This document shows, one piece after another, positions 55,364 to 64,000 of a stretch of DNA of 64,000 nt (its first letter is position 1; each line of letters begins with the position of its first letter). Made by a program: the position numbers and the translations under genes. A model generated the notes under the pieces. The model saw nothing but the letters and a program-made list of their open reading frames with translations, did not search any database and was not told the DNA's origin. This stretch comes from Thauera propionica (GTDB lineage Bacteria > Pseudomonadota > Gammaproteobacteria > Burkholderiales > Rhodocyclaceae): assembly GCF_002245655.1 (NCBI RefSeq), contig NZ_NOIH01000009.1:62001-126000 (forward strand), given 5' to 3'.

Positions 55364-55395
55364 AACGGGCAGCCCTTATCATGGCTGCCCGTTTT
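55364..55395 (+). terminator. Rho-independent terminator after maeB
   Basis: AACGGGCAGCC and GGCTGCCCGTT pair over 11 bp with an 8-base loop, followed by TT. It begins 60 bp past the maeB stop and overlaps a potential ATG at 55381, which argues for the later start of the phospholipase gene. Confidence 0.85.
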
Positions 55396-55413
55396 CAATT
55401 GCCGGTCCAGAAA

Positions 55414-56586
55414 ATGCATTCTTCGCCGATCTTCCGTTGCGCGATCTTCCTCGCCGGGTTGCTGGTTTGCGTGCCTGCAATGGCCTCGGCCTGGCTGCTG
55501 GCCTCGCCGGAGCCGCGTGTGGTGCCGGGCAGCAGCTTCAGCGTGCTGGTCATCGCGCCGCCCGACGGTGCGGCGTTGCCCGATCGCCTGCCCGCGCAGA
55601 TCGAGCTGCCCGACGGCGGTCCGCGGATTGCGCTCGAACTGGCGGCGGCCGGACCCGCTGACGAACGCAGCCGGCAGCGGCGCTACGTCGGGCGCTGGCC
55701 GGAGGAGGTGCTCGGTTTTGCGACCCTGTCGCTGGTGGACGCGGCGTCGGCCCGCATCGTGCTCGATGCCGGCGCGGCGAGCCGTACGCCGGTGCAGACC
55801 GCACAGTCCGGCACCGTGGCCTCGCGCGGCGAGGTGATCCCGGCCGCGGCGTCGTCCGATACGGCGGTCGAGGCCTCGGCGCTGGGTTTCCACGAGCCGA
55901 TGTATTTCCTCGTCGGCGGCGAAGACCCGGTCTCCGCGCGCTTCCAGTTCAGCTTCCGCTACCGTTTGTTCGACGACCACGGTGTGGTGGGCGAGCATTT
56001 CCCGGTGGTGCGCGGGCTGTACTTCGGTTTCACCCAGACCTCGCTGTGGGACCTGCAGTCCGACTCCAAGCCCTTCCGTGATTCGAGCTTCCGTCCCGCG
56101 CTGTTCTACCGCTGGCGCCTGTCCGACCCCGAGCGCGGCGGCTTCGTCGCCCTGTCGGGCGGCTACGAGCATGAATCGAACGGCAAGGACGACGAATCCT
56201 CGCGCAGCATCGACACGCTGTTCCTGAAGGCCGAGGGCCGCTACTACCTCGAGGATGGTCTGACCTACTTCGGTATCGAGCCCAAGGTGTGGACCTATCT
56301 CGACCGCGATGACAATCCGGACATCGCCCGCTACCGTGGCTATGCGGAACTCGGGCTGCGGCTCGGACGCGAGGACGGGCTGATGCTGACCTCCTTGCTG
56401 CGCCGGGGAACGGCCGGCAAGATGCGTCGCCAGTTCGATCTTTCCTATCCCCTGCGCCGCAGCATCTTTTCGGGTGTGGGGGCCTTCGCCCATCTGCAGT
56501 ACCTGAGCGGTTACGGCGAGACCCTGCTCGATTACAACGAGAAGAGCGACGGCCAGTGGCGCATCGGCTTTTCGCTGGTGCGCTGA
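55414..56586 (+). CDS. pldA: Outer membrane phospholipase A (OMPLA family) with Asp in the third triad position
   Basis: A 390-residue outer-membrane protein. Residues 1-26 are a signal peptide (ending AMASA), followed by a roughly 120-residue periplasmic N-terminal domain absent from E. coli PldA and then the 12-stranded barrel (about 155-390). The catalytic segment GYEHESNG has His253 and Ser255. The E. coli Asn156 position, 12 residues after the serine, is Asp267 (SRSID). The calcium-site serine (SSRS) is kept. The enzyme hydrolyses phospholipids that have reached the outer leaflet. Function as an enzyme is likely but not certain with a Ser-His-Asp triad. The start ATG 55414 avoids the maeB terminator. 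Confidence 0.88.
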   Translation: MHSSPIFRCAIFLAGLLVCVPAMASAWLLASPEPRVVPGSSFSVLVIAPPDGAALPDRLPAQIELPDGGPRIALELAAAGPADERSRQRRYVGRWPEEVLGFATLSLVDAASARIVLDAGAASRTPVQTAQSGTVASRGEVIPAAASSDTAVEASALGFHEPMYFLVGGEDPVSARFQFSFRYRLFDDHGVVGEHFPVVRGLYFGFTQTSLWDLQSDSKPFRDSSFRPALFYRWRLSDPERGGFVALSGGYEHESNGKDDESSRSIDTLFLKAEGRYYLEDGLTYFGIEPKVWTYLDRDDNPDIARYRGYAELGLRLGREDGLMLTSLLRRGTAGKMRRQFDLSYPLRRSIFSGVGAFAHLQYLSGYGETLLDYNEKSDGQWRIGFSLVR

Positions 56587-56622
56587 GATGTCCCCAACCC
56601 CAACCGAACGAAGGAGACAGAC

Positions 56623-57597
56623 ATGATCCATGCAATCCGCTTCCACCGCACAGGCGGCCCCGAGGTGCTGCAGTGGGAGGCCGTTGAGCTGCCGGTGCCG
56701 GGCGCCGGTGAGGTCCGTGTGCGGCACCATGCGGTGGGCCTGAACTTCATCGACACCTACCACCGCAGCGGGCTCTACCCGTTGCCGCTGCCTTCCGGCC
56801 TGGGCATGGAGGCCGCCGGCGTGGTCGAGGCGGTGGGCGAGGGCGTGACGGAACTGGCGGTCGGCGACCGCGTGGCCTATACGAGCGGGCCGCTAGGGGC
56901 CTATGCCGAGGCGCGCAACATCGAGGCGCGCCACCTCGTGCATCTGCCGGATGCGATTTCCTTCGAGCAGGGCGCAGCGATGATGCTGCAGGGGGTCACC
57001 GCGCACTATCTGTTGCACAGCACCTATCCGGTGAAGGCGGGCGAGACCATTCTGGTCCACGCCGCTGCGGGTGGGGTGGGCTCGATCCTGGTGCAGTGGG
57101 CGAAGCTGCTTGGCGCCACCGTGATCGGCACCGTGGGCAATGACGACAAGGCCGCGCAGGCGAAGGCGCTGGGCTGCGACCAGGTCATCGTCTATTCGCG
57201 CGAACGCTTCCCTGAGCGCGTGCGCGAGCTGACCGGCGGCAAGGGCGTGGCCGTCGTGTACGACTCAGTCGGCCGCGACACCTTCCTCGATTCCGTGTCC
57301 TGCCTGCAGCGGCGCGGCGTGATGGTGAGCTTCGGCAACGCCACCGGTCCGGTGGCGCCGTTCGATTGCGCATTGCTGGCGCGTTCGGGTTCAGTCTACG
57401 TCACCCGCCCCGGCCTGCTGGACTACATCGCCACGCGCGAGGAACTGGTGCAGCGCTGCGCCGAGCTGTTCGAAGTCGTCGGTTCGGGCAAGGTGCGCAT
57501 CGCGATCAATCAGCGCTACGCGCTGAAGGACGCCGCGCAGGCGCACAGCGACCTCGAAGGGCGCAGGACGACAGGCTCGACCATCCTGCTGCCCTGA
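56623..57597 (+). CDS. NADPH:quinone oxidoreductase, QorA type
   Basis: A 324-residue zinc-free MDR reductase of the zeta-crystallin group. Motifs are GLNFIDTYHRSGLYP near the N-terminus, VHAAAGGVGSILVQWAKLLGA for NADPH, and YDSVGRDTFLDS, RRGVMVSFGNATGPV and RPGLLDYIATREEL. One-electron reduction of quinones is known for E. coli Qor. GAAGGAGA precedes the ATG. It lies 36 bp after the phospholipase gene and could be cotranscribed. It converges on the lipoprotein gene with a ten-base gap. Confidence 0.93.
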   Translation: MIHAIRFHRTGGPEVLQWEAVELPVPGAGEVRVRHHAVGLNFIDTYHRSGLYPLPLPSGLGMEAAGVVEAVGEGVTELAVGDRVAYTSGPLGAYAEARNIEARHLVHLPDAISFEQGAAMMLQGVTAHYLLHSTYPVKAGETILVHAAAGGVGSILVQWAKLLGATVIGTVGNDDKAAQAKALGCDQVIVYSRERFPERVRELTGGKGVAVVYDSVGRDTFLDSVSCLQRRGVMVSFGNATGPVAPFDCALLARSGSVYVTRPGLLDYIATREELVQRCAELFEVVGSGKVRIAINQRYALKDAAQAHSDLEGRRTTGSTILLP

Positions 57598-57607
57598 TCC
57601 CGGCAGA

Positions 57608-58708
57608 TCACTCGATCTGTTCGTAGCGGCCGTCGCGGATCTGGGTGAAATACACCGTCCGCGGCGTGTCGCCATAGGCGTCGAAGCTGATCGTCTGCTG
57701 CAGACCCTCGAAGGGCGCGTACTTCACCAGTGCCTGCTTCAGCGTCTCGCCTTCCGTGCGCTTCTCCATTGCGTCGAAGACCGCGGTGGCCGCGTCGTAG
57801 GCGAGCACCGAGCTGTAGCCGGGATCACGCTGAAAACGTTTGAAGTAGGCGTCGCGGAAGGCGAGGTAGCGTGCCGATCGATCCTCGCGGTTGAAGTTCT
57901 GGACGATCAGCAGGCCTTCGAGCGCCTTGCCGCCAAGTTCGATCAGTTTTTCGCTGGCCGCCCATTCCGTCGCGGCAATTGGCAGCTTGGGCGCGAGTCG
58001 TTTGGCCTGTTCGCACAGCCGGCTGAGGTCGACCGCCGCGGCGATGAACAGCAGCCCGTCGGGCCTGGGTGCCAGCATCTTCGTCACGATGTCGGCGAAG
58101 CCGGCGTCGGGCATCGACTCGAAGGGTACGGCGATGATTGTCTCGCCGCCGATCTCCGCAAAAGCGGCCTTGAATTCGTTCAGCCACGACTCGGTGAAGC
58201 TGCGGTTGCGCACGTCGAAGGTGGCGGCAATGCGGCGTTGGCCACGCTGGTAGAGCTTGGCTGCATAGTCACGTGCGTTGTCGCGCGTGGTGCGGTTGAT
58301 GCGGAACAGATAGTCGTCGTTGCCGACGAAGTCCATCGAGGTGATGGTGGGACTGACCATCACTACCCCGGCCTGGTTGATATGGGGCAACGCAGCGGCT
58401 GCCATCGAACTGGCGAAGGGGCCGATCACGGCTGCGACCCGGTTTTCGATCAATTCCTTGGTGCCTCTGGTGGCGACTTCCATGTCCTGGGCGTCGTCAC
58501 GCACGATGAGTTCGATCGTTCGGCCGCGAATCCCGCCTGCTGAATTGCGCTGTTCGACCGCAAGCTGTACGGCGTTGCGTCCTGCCTCGCCGACGTCGGA
58601 GGCCCGGCTGCTCAGGCCGCCGAGGAAGCCGATGCGGACCGGCTCGGCCGGCTGGCAGCCGAGCAGGGCGAGGCTTGCAAGGGCAACTGCGGTAAGTGGG
58701 TGATGCAT
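57608..58708 (-). CDS. Periplasmic amino-acid-type substrate-binding lipoprotein (Leu/Ile/Val-binding family)
   Basis: A 366-residue solute-binding protein of the type I (LivK-like) fold, with a lipobox VALASLALLGC (cysteine 18). Family stretches are VRIGFLGGLSSRASDVGEAGRNAVQLAV, VIGPFASSMAAAALPHINQAGVVMVSPT and VLAYDAATAVFDAM. No ABC permease or ATPase adjoins it. Instead a hybrid sensor kinase is divergent from it, sharing 340 bp, so it may be a ligand sensor for that kinase, as TorT or LuxP-like proteins are. The ligand is unknown. Confidence 0.88.
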   Translation of the reverse strand: MHHPLTAVALASLALLGCQPAEPVRIGFLGGLSSRASDVGEAGRNAVQLAVEQRNSAGGIRGRTIELIVRDDAQDMEVATRGTKELIENRVAAVIGPFASSMAAAALPHINQAGVVMVSPTITSMDFVGNDDYLFRINRTTRDNARDYAAKLYQRGQRRIAATFDVRNRSFTESWLNEFKAAFAEIGGETIIAVPFESMPDAGFADIVTKMLAPRPDGLLFIAAAVDLSRLCEQAKRLAPKLPIAATEWAASEKLIELGGKALEGLLIVQNFNREDRSARYLAFRDAYFKRFQRDPGYSSVLAYDAATAVFDAMEKRTEGETLKQALVKYAPFEGLQQTISFDAYGDTPRTVYFTQIRDGRYEQIE

Positions 58709-59048
58709 CGTCGGACTCCAGCGAAAACGGGATGCGACGATACTAGCAAGGCGCCATCCCGGAGATTGTTAATATCTAGTAAAGTGAGAAAAACAGCACA
58801 AATGATGGATGTTTGTGCTGTTAACCTCCGGGCGTGGCGAGCCAGCGTGGCGTTCCCGATCCGGCATTGGCAATCTACGCGCCGTGCCTGATACGGTTCC
58901 CTTCAAGCAGCCTCCACCCAACGCCCGATCCGACGTCGACTGTCCACGGACACATGGTTCAACTTGCGTGCATGCCCTCCATCGATGCTGCCGGCCCCGG
59001 CCGTTCAGCGGCGATGCCCATCGGGCAGGGGCAAACGAGGTCGTGCAG
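58709..59048. other. Divergent regulatory region between binding-protein and sensor-kinase genes
   Basis: A 340-bp gap. The first 110 bp are AT-rich and hold a perfect 11-bp inverted repeat (see the separate entry). The sensor kinase frame stays open back to 58809, but that extension has no homology to known parts, is rich in Pro/Arg, and lacks a good ribosome binding site, so the ATG at 59049 (GAGG eight bases before) is preferred. Nothing else is supported. Confidence 0.55.
58792..58822. promoter_or_regulatory. 11-bp perfect inverted repeat AACAGCACAAA-N9-TTTGTGCTGTT
   Basis: The arms are at 58792-58802 and 58812-58822. It is 84 bp from the lipoprotein ATG and 227 bp from the kinase ATG, inside an AT-rich patch, with no T-tract on either side, so an operator is more likely than a terminator. 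Confidence 0.5.
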
Positions 59049-61868
59049 ATGAACCCGCATGCACGTGCCGGATCCCGACGACACTGGTCCCTGAGGGCCC
59101 GGCTTCTGGTGCTGGGGCTTGCACCCCTGCTGGTGGTGCTCCCGGCCATCATGGCGGTGCTGGTGTTCTGGGGAGGGAGCTACTTCGACAGCATCGTGGT
59201 GGCCAACGCCAAGAGCCATCTGGCCGGGGCTCAGGGCTACCTTGAAGACGTGCGTCGACAAAGCGAAGAGCGCATCGATCAACTCGCGGAGTCGGTTCCG
59301 ATGATCCGCCTGGTGAGCGATCCGGAGCGTAGCGGGGACTTGGCCGCCATTCTCGCGGGTCGTGCGAATACGGCCGGGCTCGATTTTCTCGTGCTTGCGA
59401 CGGTCGATGGCGAGGTGCTGGCGAGCAGTTCGGGGCGCCCGTCCGGCGCCCCACTGCCACGGAGCTTCTCGATCCGTCAGGCACGGCAGGGGGTCACGAC
59501 GGCGGCTTTCGAGCGCATGAGTCCGACGCAGCTTGCCGCCATCGACCCAGCCTTGCCGCAGCGAGCCCGCATCCTCACGCCGCCCGGGCAGATCGTCGAT
59601 GGCCGGTACGGGATCGAAGAGCGGGGTTTCCTCATGACCGTCGCTGCGCCCATCCCGTCGCGTATCGACGGGCGCGCCTTGATCCTCTTCGGCGGACTGC
59701 TGTTGAGTGCGAACAACGCGCTGGTCGATCACATCAAGGACATCGTCTTTCCGCGCGGGACCCTGCCGGACAACACCGAAGGTGCCGCCACGCTGTTCCT
59801 TGACGATCGGCGGGTTGCGACGACCGTGAGGCTGCCCGGTGGCGAGCGCGCCCTCGGTACCTTCGCATCGGCCGATGTTTTCAGGCAGGTCTTCGAGCAG
59901 GGCAATATCTGGCTCGACCGCGCGCAGGTGGTGGACGATTGGATGGTGTCCGGCTACGCGCCGATCAACAACGGCGACGGCGAACGCATCGGCATGCTTT
60001 TCGTCGGTTTCCCGGAAGGACCATACAAGCGCGAGAAGACGACGATCTTCGGCATCGTCGGAGGGCTCTTCCTGCTGCTGACACTCCTGCTGTCGGTGTT
60101 CTACGTGGTGTGGTCGCGCCGTATCACCCGACCGCTCGCGCAGATCATGGACACGATGAGTGCGGCAGCGGCGGGAAACATGAATGCGCGGGTGGACGCT
60201 CTCGGGCAACAGGATGAGATCGGGCGGCTCGGTGAGCACTTGAACTACATGCTTGACGCCCTGACCGAACAGACTGCCCGCCGTCGGACCCTGTTCGACA
60301 ACATGCGTGACGGACTCGTCCTGATGGACGTCGGCGGTGCGGTGGTCGAGTGCAACCGCCAGTTTGCGGCCCTGCTTGGCTACACGCCTGAGGAGGTGCT
60401 GGGTCTGCACATCTGGGACTGGGACCGCAATTTCCCGCGCGAGGAGCTGCTCGCGATGCTCGCGAAGGCCGACCATTTCGTGAGCCTGCTCGAGACCGTG
60501 CAGACGCGCAGGGATGGCAGTCAGTTCGTGGCCGAGGTGTCTTCCAGCCGCGTCGACTGGGGAGGCCGGGCCTACGTGCTCGCGATGGAGCGCGACATTA
60601 CCGAGCGCAAACGCGGGGAGGCCGAGCTGGAGCGACACCGCAACAGCCTTGAGGCGATGGTCGAGGAGCGTACCGCGGCGCTGGCCGAGGCGCGTGACCA
60701 GGCCGAGGCGGCCAACCGGGCCAAGAGCGCCTTCCTGGCCAACATGAGCCATGAGATTCGCACGCCGATGAATGCGATCATCGGCCTGTCCGAGGTGCTG
60801 TTCCGCGAAAGCGGCGACCCGGCGGTCGTCGATCGCGTCGGCAAGATCAACGGCGCCGCCCATCACCTGCTCGGCATCATCAATGACATCCTCGACCTGT
60901 CGAAGATCGAGGCCGACAAGCTCGAGATCGAGAAGGTCGACTTTGAGCTGGCCGGCATCATTGACAGCGCCGAAGCGCTGGTGCGTGAGCGGGCTGACGA
61001 GAAGGGGCTGAAGATCAGCCATGAGATCGACACGGCCTTGCCGGCGTCGCTGGTGGGCGACCCGATGCGCATCAGCCAGGTGCTCGTCAATTTCCTTTCG
61101 AACGCGGTCAAGTTCGCGGACGACGGCGAGATCGTCGTGCGCGCCCGCAAGCTCGAAGAGGACGAGGCCGGGGTGTGGATGCGTCTGGAGGTGGCCGACC
61201 AGGGCATCGGTATCAGTGCCGAGCAGCAGGCGCGCCTGTTTGCCGCCTTCGAGCAGGCGGACGGCTCGACTACGCGCAAGTACGGCGGTACCGGCCTCGG
61301 CCTGGCGATCAGCAAGCGGCTGGTGAGCCTGATGGGCGGTCAGATCGGTGTCGACAGTGTGCCGGGCGAGGGCAGCACGTTCTGGATCAGCGTGCCGCTG
61401 GGGCGCGGCGGGAAGCTGACGTCCCCGGGCGGTGATGCTGCGAAGATGAGCGCGCAGCAGCTGCAGGGCATCTTGCGCGAGACCCATGCCGGGCGGCGCA
61501 TCCTGCTGACCGAGGACAACAAGATCAACCAGGAGGTGGCCAAGGCCCTGCTGGGGCGCGTGGGCCTGGTCGTCGATGTCGCGGAGAACGGCCAGGTCGC
61601 CGTCGATTGCGTGGAGAAGAACGACTACGACCTGGTGCTGATGGACATGAGCATGCCGGTGATGGACGGCCTTGAGGCTTCGCGCCGGATCCGCCGCCTG
61701 CCGGGCAAGGGCGGCGACGCGCTGCCGATCATCGCGATGACCGCGAACGCCTTCGAGGACGACCGCCAGGCCTGTGTCGATGCCGGCATGAACGACCACG
61801 TCGCCAAGCCGGTGACGCCGGACAAGCTCTACGCTGCCCTGTTGCGCTGGTTGCCGACTGCCGCTTAG
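59049..61868 (+). CDS. Hybrid sensor histidine kinase (Cache-like sensor, HAMP, PAS, HisKA, HATPase, receiver)
   Basis: A 939-residue membrane kinase. A first transmembrane helix ([23 protein letters not shown], about 17-39), a roughly 270-residue periplasmic Cache-type sensor, a second helix at about 340-360, HAMP, a PAS domain (about 415-525), a coiled coil, HisKA with phosphoacceptor H568 ([11 protein letters not shown]), HATPase with [17 protein letters not shown] and [11 protein letters not shown], and a C-terminal receiver with D866 ([13 protein letters not shown]). No separate regulator or Hpt gene is adjacent, so the phosphorelay must end elsewhere. It is divergent from a substrate-binding lipoprotein, which may present its ligand. 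Confidence 0.93.
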   Translation: MNPHARAGSRRHWSLRARLLVLGLAPLLVVLPAIMAVLVFWGGSYFDSIVVANAKSHLAGAQGYLEDVRRQSEERIDQLAESVPMIRLVSDPERSGDLAAILAGRANTAGLDFLVLATVDGEVLASSSGRPSGAPLPRSFSIRQARQGVTTAAFERMSPTQLAAIDPALPQRARILTPPGQIVDGRYGIEERGFLMTVAAPIPSRIDGRALILFGGLLLSANNALVDHIKDIVFPRGTLPDNTEGAATLFLDDRRVATTVRLPGGERALGTFASADVFRQVFEQGNIWLDRAQVVDDWMVSGYAPINNGDGERIGMLFVGFPEGPYKREKTTIFGIVGGLFLLLTLLLSVFYVVWSRRITRPLAQIMDTMSAAAAGNMNARVDALGQQDEIGRLGEHLNYMLDALTEQTARRRTLFDNMRDGLVLMDVGGAVVECNRQFAALLGYTPEEVLGLHIWDWDRNFPREELLAMLAKADHFVSLLETVQTRRDGSQFVAEVSSSRVDWGGRAYVLAMERDITERKRGEAELERHRNSLEAMVEERTAALAEARDQAEAANRAKSAFLANMSHEIRTPMNAIIGLSEVLFRESGDPAVVDRVGKINGAAHHLLGIINDILDLSKIEADKLEIEKVDFELAGIIDSAEALVRERADEKGLKISHEIDTALPASLVGDPMRISQVLVNFLSNAVKFADDGEIVVRARKLEEDEAGVWMRLEVADQGIGISAEQQARLFAAFEQADGSTTRKYGGTGLGLAISKRLVSLMGGQIGVDSVPGEGSTFWISVPLGRGGKLTSPGGDAAKMSAQQLQGILRETHAGRRILLTEDNKINQEVAKALLGRVGLVVDVAENGQVAVDCVEKNDYDLVLMDMSMPVMDGLEASRRIRRLPGKGGDALPIIAMTANAFEDDRQACVDAGMNDHVAKPVTPDKLYAALLRWLPTAA

Positions 61869-61906
61869 CAGGATGAAGGCGGGCGAGCTCGGGTAAAATT
61901 CGGTCC

Positions 61907-64000
61907 ATGACCACCGACCCGAATTCCCCCGCCGTTTCGCCGCACCAGCCGCGCTTCGTCCATCTTCGTCTCCACTCCGAATACTCGATCACCGACGGCA
62001 TCGTCCAGATCGATCAGGCCGTCGCGGCCGCAGCCGATGACGGCATGCCGGCGCTCGGCATCTCCGACCTGGCGAACCTGTTCGGCATGGTCAAGTTCTA
62101 CAAGACCGCCCGTGGCAAGGGCGTCAAGCCCATCGTCGGTGTCGATGCATGGATCCAGAACGAGGCCGAACGCGACAAACCTCACCGCGTCCTGCTGATC
62201 TGCAAGAACCGCGCGGGCTATGGCCAACTGTGCGAACTGCTGACGCGTGCCTATCTCGACAACAAGTACCGCGGCCGTGCCGAGATGCGGCGCGAATGGT
62301 TCGAGAATGGCGCCGCGAGCGAGCTTCTGTGCCTGTCGGGTGGGCTGCACGGCGACATCGGCGTGGCGATCGCCGCGGGCAATCGCGAGCTGGCAACGCA
62401 ACTTGCGGCCGAGTGGGCGCGGCTGTTCCCCGACGCCTTCTACCTCGAGATCCAGCGCGCGGGCCATCCGGGCACCGAGGCGTACATCCGCCATGCGCTC
62501 GACATCGCCGGCGAACTGGGAATTCCGGTGGTGGCGACCCACCCGGTGCAGTTCCTCAAGCGCGAGGACTTCCAGGCGCACGAGGCGCGGGTCTGCATCG
62601 CCCAGGGCTATGTGCTGGCCGACAAGCGCCGGCCGCGCGACTTTACGGAGGAGCAGTACCTCAAGAGCCAGGCCGAGATGTGCGAACTGTTCGCCGACAT
62701 CCCGGAGGCGCTCGAGAACGCGGTCGAGATCGCCCGCCGCTGCTCGCTGACGGTACAGCTGGGCAAGAACTTCCTGCCGCTGTTCCCGACGCCGGAAGGC
62801 ATGACGCTGGACGACTTCCTGGTGCAGGAGGCCAAGGCCGGGTTGGAGAAGCGCCTAGCGCAGCTCTACCCTCATCCCGAGGAGCGCGAGAAGCAACGCC
62901 CGCGCTATGAGGAGCGGCTCAAGTTCGAGACCGACACCATCATCCAGATGGGTTTCCCGGGCTACTTCCTGATCGTTGCCGACTTCATCCGCTGGGGCAA
63001 GAAGAACGGCGTTCCCGTTGGTCCCGGCCGTGGCTCGGGCGCGGGCTCGCTGGTCGCCTACTCGCTGGACATTACCGACCTCGACCCGCTGGAGTACGCG
63101 CTGCTGTTCGAGCGTTTCCTGAACCCGGAGCGGGTGTCGATGCCCGACTTCGATATCGACTTCTGCCAGGACAACCGTTACCGCGTCATCGAGTACGTGC
63201 GCGAGCGCTATGGCAAGGACGCGGTGAGCCAGATCGCCACCTTCGGCACGCTGGCCTCCAAGGCGGTTGTACGCGACGTCGGCCGGGTGCTCGACATGCC
63301 CTACGGCCTGTGCGACCGCCTGTCCAAGCTGATTCCGATCGAAGGGGCCAAGCCCGTCTCGCTGAACAAGGCCTACGAGATGGAGCCGCAGATCGGCGAG
63401 ATGATGAAGGACGGTAACGACGGCGAGGCCGTGCAGACCCTGTGGGGCCTGGCGCAGCCGCTCGAGGGCCTGACCCGTGGCGTCGGCATGCACGCCGGCG
63501 GCGTGCTGATCGCGCCCGGCAAGCTCACCGACTTCTGCCCGCTCTACATCGCCGACGGCGACGACGCCACGCCGGTGTCGCAGTTCGACAAGGACGACGT
63601 CGAAGCCGTAGGCTTGGTCAAGTTCGACTTCCTCGGCCTGCGCAACCTCACCATCATCGAGCTGGCGCTGGAGTACATCGAGCGAATGACGGGCAGCCGG
63701 CCCGACCTGATGAGTCTCGGCTTCGAAGACCCGGCCGCCTACCAGATCCTGAAGGACGCCAACACCACGGCGATCTTCCAGGTCGAATCGGACGGCATGA
63801 AGAAGCTGCTCAAGAAGCTCGCCCCCGACCGCTTTGAAGACATCATCGCGGTGCTCGCGCTCTATCGTCCCGGCCCGCTCGGCTCGGGCATGGTGGATGA
63901 CTTCATCCTGCGCAAGAAGGGCCAGCAGGAGATCGACTACTTCCACCCCGACCTGAAAGCCTGCCTGGAGCCGACCTACGGCGTCATCGTGTACCAGGAA
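61907..64000 (+). CDS. dnaE: DNA polymerase III subunit alpha, N-terminal 698 residues (3' truncated by window edge)
   Basis: The replicative polymerase. The visible part begins with the PHP domain (HLRLHSEYSITDGIV, GISDLANLFG), followed by the palm with GPGRGSGAGSLVAYSL and PDFDIDFCQDNR (residues 413-424), whose aspartates bind the catalytic metals, then RGVGMHAGGVLIAPG and YRPGPLGSGMVDDF. The reading frame runs off the window with no stop. ATG 61907 lies 38 bp past the kinase stop; a short N-terminal extension of about 15 residues before the PHP fold is unremarkable. The core is intact. Confidence 0.97.
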   Translation, partial: MTTDPNSPAVSPHQPRFVHLRLHSEYSITDGIVQIDQAVAAAADDGMPALGISDLANLFGMVKFYKTARGKGVKPIVGVDAWIQNEAERDKPHRVLLICKNRAGYGQLCELLTRAYLDNKYRGRAEMRREWFENGAASELLCLSGGLHGDIGVAIAAGNRELATQLAAEWARLFPDAFYLEIQRAGHPGTEAYIRHALDIAGELGIPVVATHPVQFLKREDFQAHEARVCIAQGYVLADKRRPRDFTEEQYLKSQAEMCELFADIPEALENAVEIARRCSLTVQLGKNFLPLFPTPEGMTLDDFLVQEAKAGLEKRLAQLYPHPEEREKQRPRYEERLKFETDTIIQMGFPGYFLIVADFIRWGKKNGVPVGPGRGSGAGSLVAYSLDITDLDPLEYALLFERFLNPERVSMPDFDIDFCQDNRYRVIEYVRERYGKDAVSQIATFGTLASKAVVRDVGRVLDMPYGLCDRLSKLIPIEGAKPVSLNKAYEMEPQIGEMMKDGNDGEAVQTLWGLAQPLEGLTRGVGMHAGGVLIAPGKLTDFCPLYIADGDDATPVSQFDKDDVEAVGLVKFDFLGLRNLTIIELALEYIERMTGSRPDLMSLGFEDPAAYQILKDANTTAIFQVESDGMKKLLKKLAPDRFEDIIAVLALYRPGPLGSGMVDDFILRKKGQQEIDYFHPDLKACLEPTYGVIVYQE

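Noticed and set aside
55381-55413. Earlier ATG for the phospholipase gene (55381)
   Set aside because: It lies inside the maeB terminator stem and would put 11 residues ahead of the signal peptide.
58959-61799. 946-codon minus-strand frame opposite the sensor kinase
   Set aside because: Overlaps the kinase throughout and lacks motifs; a shadow.

Overview
The window is high-GC, gene-dense bacterial chromosome and reads as a betaproteobacterium of the Rhodocyclales (Thauera/Azoarcus-like). The evidence is the set of neighbourhoods (leuS-lptE-holA-proA; rpsU-dnaG-rpoD next to tRNA-Ile2; pilB-pilC-pilD upstream of an FmdB-DUF502-aspS row; ypjD-type gene divergent from ffh), an H-NS of the beta type, a circularly permuted tmRNA gene with the tag ANDERFALAA, and lipid-A/Kdo and type IV pilus genes typical of Gram-negatives. 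The species assignment is inference.

Layout. 1-150: the 3' end of an OmpA-like gene. 251-3220: a thiamine operon thiD-thiC (minus strand) behind a TPP riboswitch whose 3' strand carries the thiD ribosome binding site. 3321-4973: a secreted fusion of an adhesin-E-like domain to a carbonic-anhydrase fold that has lost two of three zinc histidines. 5195-7516: an isoaspartyl-methyltransferase-like gene, rhodanese and tolC; waaA converges on tolC. 8895-11467: nucleotide-sugar epimerase, argB, hsp20 with a likely sigma-32 promoter. 11607-12518: cysteine-rich CWC protein facing a barstar/barnase pair. 12537-21139: a receiver-TPR protein with a non-canonical receiver, aspS, DUF502, FmdB, and pilD-pilC-pilB. 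21257-29345: ccsA-like gene, ffh, EI24, cinA domain, YgjP-like protease, gloA, nitronate monooxygenase-like, acuI-like and AhpD-like genes.

29440-33442 is the most accessory stretch: a two-piece tmRNA gene, a coding remnant, then a cassette of nucleic-acid enzymes (solo HsdR N-terminal domain protein, SNase-like nuclease with an XRE regulator, GIY-YIG nuclease with a YedK/HMCES protein), ending at tRNA-Ile2(CAU). No integrase or flanking direct repeat was found.

33452-37700 is the macromolecular synthesis operon rpsU-dnaG-rpoD, with a clear promoter and an internal terminator after rpsU. 37837-46112 holds tsaD, plsY, folB, an H-NS gene, ybaK, xerD, ogt, a chalcone-isomerase-like gene, proA, holA and lptE; leuS follows upstream of lptE to 48750. 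49017-52705: a small unknown gene with symmetric sites upstream, uvrD and an orphan parA. 53016-64000: maeB fused to a phosphotransacetylase domain, an outer-membrane phospholipase with a variant catalytic triad, a quinone oxidoreductase, a divergent pair of a substrate-binding lipoprotein and a hybrid sensor kinase sharing an 11-bp inverted repeat, and the first 698 codons of dnaE.

Most of the window is core metabolism and information processing. The items that deserve a second look are the permuted tmRNA, the zinc-site-dead carbonic anhydrase fusion, the nuclease cassette beside the tmRNA, the pseudo-receiver protein, the lipoprotein barnase with barstar, and several unassigned palindromic sites.
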